Assembly: GCA_016550395.1 (NCBI GenBank)
Contig: JABXGY010000182.1
Span: forward strand, 1 to 15,309
Reading direction: 5' to 3'
DNA from: an archaeon
GTDB taxonomy: Archaea; Asgardarchaeota; Hermodarchaeia; Hermodarchaeales; Hermodarchaeaceae
DNA: 15,309 bases
In this document: in pieces, positions 13,258 to 15,309 of the stretch
Layout: each line of letters opens with the position of its first letter
Numbering within the stretch: the stretch's first letter is position 1
The notes under the pieces: generated by a model
Told to the model about the DNA's origin: nothing
What the model saw: the letters and a program-made list of their open reading frames with translations, nothing else
Databases searched by the model: none
Program-made: the position numbers and the translations under genes

Positions 13258-13263
13258 TTTAAA
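13258..13263 (+). promoter_or_regulatory. TATA-like promoter of the PAC2-family gene
   Basis: TTTAAA within AAGTTTAAATCC, 42-47 nt upstream of the ATG at 13305, with AGGGG as a weak Shine-Dalgarno between them. Suggests a new transcript starting here rather than read-through from the unknown gene. Confidence 0.4.
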
Positions 13264-13304
13264 TCCAATCTTCATGAAGCCATATCGTCCTGCAGGGGCT
13301 TGCT

Positions 13305-14078
13305 ATGATTGAGATTATTTGGCTCAAAAAAGTCACTGGAATTCGAGATCCAATTGCTCTAGTTGGAATGCCTGGAATTGCCAGTGTAGGGAAACTCGCC
13401 ATTGAAGTCCTTATTCGAAGTTTAGAGGCTGAACCCATAGTTCAAGTACTTTCAGATGATTTTCCACCACATGTCATGATCGATGAAGAAGGCATGATGA
13501 AAATTCCTGAATGTCAAATCTATCTCCATCGGAACCCGCGCTTAAAACATGATATTCTCTTAGTTTCAGGCGATTTCCAACCTTCAACGTCACAAGGCAT
13601 TTATGAATTCTCAGATCGTATTGCAGAGACTTTCAAGAAATTAAACGTAACAAGGGTTGCTGCAACCGGTGCTTATGTTCCCGGTGAGTATCCTGAATCT
13701 CCTAAGGTATTCGTCTCTTCCACCAGTTCTGAATTCCAAGAATTCTTCACAGAACTAGATTATGTTGTACCAATGTCTGATGGCGTTATAAATGGTGCAA
13801 ATGGCGTCATTCCCGCATGGGCCAAACTCAAATATGGTATAGAAGGTGTTTGCCTTCTAGCAGAAACAGTACCCTTACTCCGCTTAGATCCACGTGCATC
13901 AAAACTAATCATCGAAGTCTTAAATAATCGATTCAATATCAATGCTGATGTTTCTGAACTCGAACAAAAAATTGAGGAAATGAAAGGGATCTTCGCACAG
14001 GTGAAGTATCATTTACTTCAACAACGCGAGCGACAAGAACCAAGAGACGAAACGGAAAGCGCCAGTTACATTGGGTAA
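13305..14078 (+). CDS. PAC2-family protein (proteasome assembly chaperone-like)
   Basis: A 257-aa protein of the PAC2 superfamily, which includes archaeal PbaA/PbaB-type chaperones linked to proteasome assembly. Recognisable parts: ALVGMPGIASVGKLAIEVL (18-36), the family's N-terminal Gly-rich strand-helix; DILLVSGDFQPSTSQGIYEF (84-103); and GVINGANGVIPAWAKLKYG (about 159-177), with the GxNGxxPxxA-type motif. A coiled-coil-like charged helix follows (about 215-245), then a polar tail that could present a proteasome-docking end, though no HbYX motif is present at the very C-terminus. Next gene, a membrane winged-helix protein, follows by 31 bp. Proteasome involvement is family knowledge, not shown here. 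Confidence 0.85.
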   Translation: MIEIIWLKKVTGIRDPIALVGMPGIASVGKLAIEVLIRSLEAEPIVQVLSDDFPPHVMIDEEGMMKIPECQIYLHRNPRLKHDILLVSGDFQPSTSQGIYEFSDRIAETFKKLNVTRVAATGAYVPGEYPESPKVFVSSTSSEFQEFFTELDYVVPMSDGVINGANGVIPAWAKLKYGIEGVCLLAETVPLLRLDPRASKLIIEVLNNRFNINADVSELEQKIEEMKGIFAQVKYHLLQQRERQEPRDETESASYIG

Positions 14079-14109
14079 CCCAATCAATTTCTTGATTTGA
14101 GGTACAAAT

Positions 14110-14715
14110 ATGTCACTTAAGTCAACACTTTCGAAAATATTTCTCACTCTTTTCGGGATAGCTGTTGTACTAATCGTAATCGATGTCCTACTATTTCAAT
14201 CGTTAAATATCACTACTTTGTTCACTGCGATATCAAATATATTCTTGATCAATCCCATCGTAAGTTGGGGAATAGTCATCCTTCTAATTTCACTCATATC
14301 TATTGTTGCGTTTGCATTATTTTATCGTCGAAGGACCTTTGTCCAGAATCTAAAGCAGGAATTAGAAGAAGCTAAGCGAATTACTCTTATTGAGTTAGCC
14401 CAAAAATTAGATGAAACTCCTACCAAAATCGAAGTAGAACTTAATCGAATGACTACTTCAAAAGTATCGCGATTTCAGGGGTTGTTAATCATCTCACAGG
14501 GTAAACATGTATACCTTGGTGAGAGACTACTAAATGAAATTACTGAATCATATAACCAGGAGCAATCCCGTGGAGAAATCGCAAATTCACTTCAAATCAG
14601 CCGTGATGAAGTAGATAAAGCAATTGACTATCTAATAGGAAAAGACGTGATTGAAGGACGCGAAGAAACAACCACGCGTAAAGTACGCCCCAGTTATCGA
14701 CGAGGAACACGATAG
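14110..14715 (+). CDS. Membrane-anchored winged-helix protein
   Basis: A 201-aa protein with two membrane helices (about 9-29 and 50-71), a basic FYRRR stop-transfer at 71-75, then a cytoplasmic region with two helix-turn-helix-like units. One covers about 91-128 (ITLIELAQKLDETPTKIEVELNRM type pattern), the other about 150-185 (SRGEIANSLQISRDEVDKAIDYL). The tail is Arg-rich. Both units look like winged-helix domains that bind DNA or other proteins. Putative Shine-Dalgarno GAGGT lies 6 nt before the ATG. Similar membrane-tethered winged-helix proteins in archaea are uncharacterised. It follows the PAC2 gene by 31 bp, so is likely co-transcribed. Role unknown. Confidence 0.65.
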   Translation: MSLKSTLSKIFLTLFGIAVVLIVIDVLLFQSLNITTLFTAISNIFLINPIVSWGIVILLISLISIVAFALFYRRRTFVQNLKQELEEAKRITLIELAQKLDETPTKIEVELNRMTTSKVSRFQGLLIISQGKHVYLGERLLNEITESYNQEQSRGEIANSLQISRDEVDKAIDYLIGKDVIEGREETTTRKVRPSYRRGTR

Positions 14716-14722
14716 AATAAAA

Positions 14723-14742
14723 CCCTCCAAGGAGGTGGAGGG
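14723..14742 (+). promoter_or_regulatory. Hairpin enclosing the ribosome binding site of the phosphorylase gene
   Basis: CCCTCC (14723-14728) and GGAGGG (14737-14742) can form a perfect 6-bp stem with the 8-nt loop AAGGAGGT. A full Shine-Dalgarno (GGAGG, 14731-14735) lies in the loop, 7 nt before the ATG at 14743, and the second GGAGG is next to the start codon. The hairpin could expose or hide the site depending on folding. Confidence 0.55.
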
Positions 14743-15309
14743 ATGAAAAAATGGGAATCCGCAAGTCGACCTCAAAATGAAGAAAAACTACAATATCACA
14801 TTGGGCTAAAACCGGGTGATATTGCCCCTTTCGTACTCTTACCGGGTGATCCGGATCGTGCTAAAATAATATCAGGGCTATGGGACTCCGCTAGAAAAAT
14901 AGCGAGCAAACGAAGCTACGTAACTTATACAGGTGAATACAAGACTACTCCCATATCTACTACATCTACAGGAATTGGTTGTCCTGCAACGGCGATTGCC
15001 ATTGAAGAACTGGCAACGATTGGTGCAAAGACGTTTATCCGAGTAGGCAGTTCCGGAGCAATCCACAAAGACATTAGTGTTGGTGATTTAGTAATCACAA
15101 CCGGGGCCATTCGCAACGATGGAACCAGTGTGCAATATATTACCCCACGGTTCCCAGCTTTTGCACACCACCAAGTAGTCTTAGCACTAATCGAAGCCGC
15201 AGAAAGTTTTGGATATAGTTATCATGTGGGTATCACGTGTACTACAGACAGTTTTTTTACTGGACAAGGCCGTCCAGGGTTCGATGGTTATTGGCAGTCT
15301 TATATGCAG
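14743..15309 (+). CDS. Nucleoside phosphorylase, uridine phosphorylase type, 3' end missing
   Basis: 189 residues from an ATG with a strong Shine-Dalgarno; the frame runs off the window, and the family is normally about 250-280 aa. It cleaves nucleosides with phosphate to give base and ribose 1-phosphate. NP-I family motifs are intact: LLPGDPDRA (32-40, phosphate site), STGIGCPATAIAIEEL (75-90), RVGSSGAI (100-107), DGTSVQY (126-132) and CTTDSFFTGQ. The combination GDPxRA, DGTS and DSFFTGQ is typical of uridine phosphorylase rather than purine nucleoside phosphorylase. The gene begins 27 nt after the membrane winged-helix protein and may be in the same transcript. Substrate is predicted, not proven. 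Confidence 0.92.
   Translation, partial: MKKWESASRPQNEEKLQYHIGLKPGDIAPFVLLPGDPDRAKIISGLWDSARKIASKRSYVTYTGEYKTTPISTTSTGIGCPATAIAIEELATIGAKTFIRVGSSGAIHKDISVGDLVITTGAIRNDGTSVQYITPRFPAFAHHQVVLALIEAAESFGYSYHVGITCTTDSFFTGQGRPGFDGYWQSYMQ

Noticed and set aside
14878..15116. Minus-strand frames inside the phosphorylase
   Set aside because: Antisense to intact NP-I motifs; shadow frames.
1..15309. CRISPR array, insertion sequence or prophage
   Set aside because: No regularly spaced repeats, terminal inverted repeats, transposase or phage structural gene was found.

Overview
The window is archaeal, about 15.3 kb of AT-rich DNA. The archaeal markers are a TFB initiation factor, ribosomal protein eS17, an archaeosine-type tRNA-guanine transglycosylase, an Sm-like archaeal protein, TATA-type promoters, and two tRNA genes with short introns outside the anticodon loop. 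An apparent Rpb8-like RNA polymerase subunit (Rpo8/RpoG), a Roadblock/LC7 protein and FtsZ together point to an Asgard archaeon. A korarchaeal or other deep TACK lineage is the main alternative. This placement is inference from gene content; no phylogeny could be run.

Layout. (1) 1-383, minus strand: 5' part of a Roadblock/LC7 gene, then tRNA-Leu(GAG) with a 28-nt D-loop intron. (2) 384-2216, plus strand: a promoter region carrying repeated TAATAC/TAATACTAG elements, a small ribbon-helix-helix regulator (CdrS-like), and ftsZ. (3) 2240-6066, minus strand: a compact Tad/Epd-like type IV pilus operon, in transcription order ATPase, TadB-like, TadC-like, Flp-like pilin. The three machinery genes overlap. 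(4) 6115-6784, plus strand: two small membrane proteins divergent from the pilus operon, one resembling a minor pilin or ArlG. (5) 6770-8334, minus strand: rpo8-like then tfb, a small transcription operon. (6) 8439-10499, plus strand: an Sm-like protein and tgtA lacking the PUA domain, divergent from rpo8 across about 100 bp with two TATA boxes. (7) 10533-10636, minus strand: tRNA-Glu(CTC) with a 29-nt T-arm intron. (8) 10936-15309, plus strand: eS17, a SerK/ParB-like protein, an unknown 335-aa protein, a PAC2-family proteasome-chaperone-like protein, a membrane-anchored winged-helix protein, and a nucleoside phosphorylase (uridine phosphorylase type) cut by the window end.

The strongest leads are the two tRNAs with unusual introns, the CdrS-ftsZ cassette with a candidate autoregulatory operator, and the self-contained Tad-like pilus locus whose ATPase has an N-terminal Cys-rich domain. 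Next come the Rpo8-TFB pairing, the PUA-less TgtA, and a hairpin presenting the ribosome binding site of the phosphorylase. No CRISPR array, transposase, rRNA or phage gene was seen.
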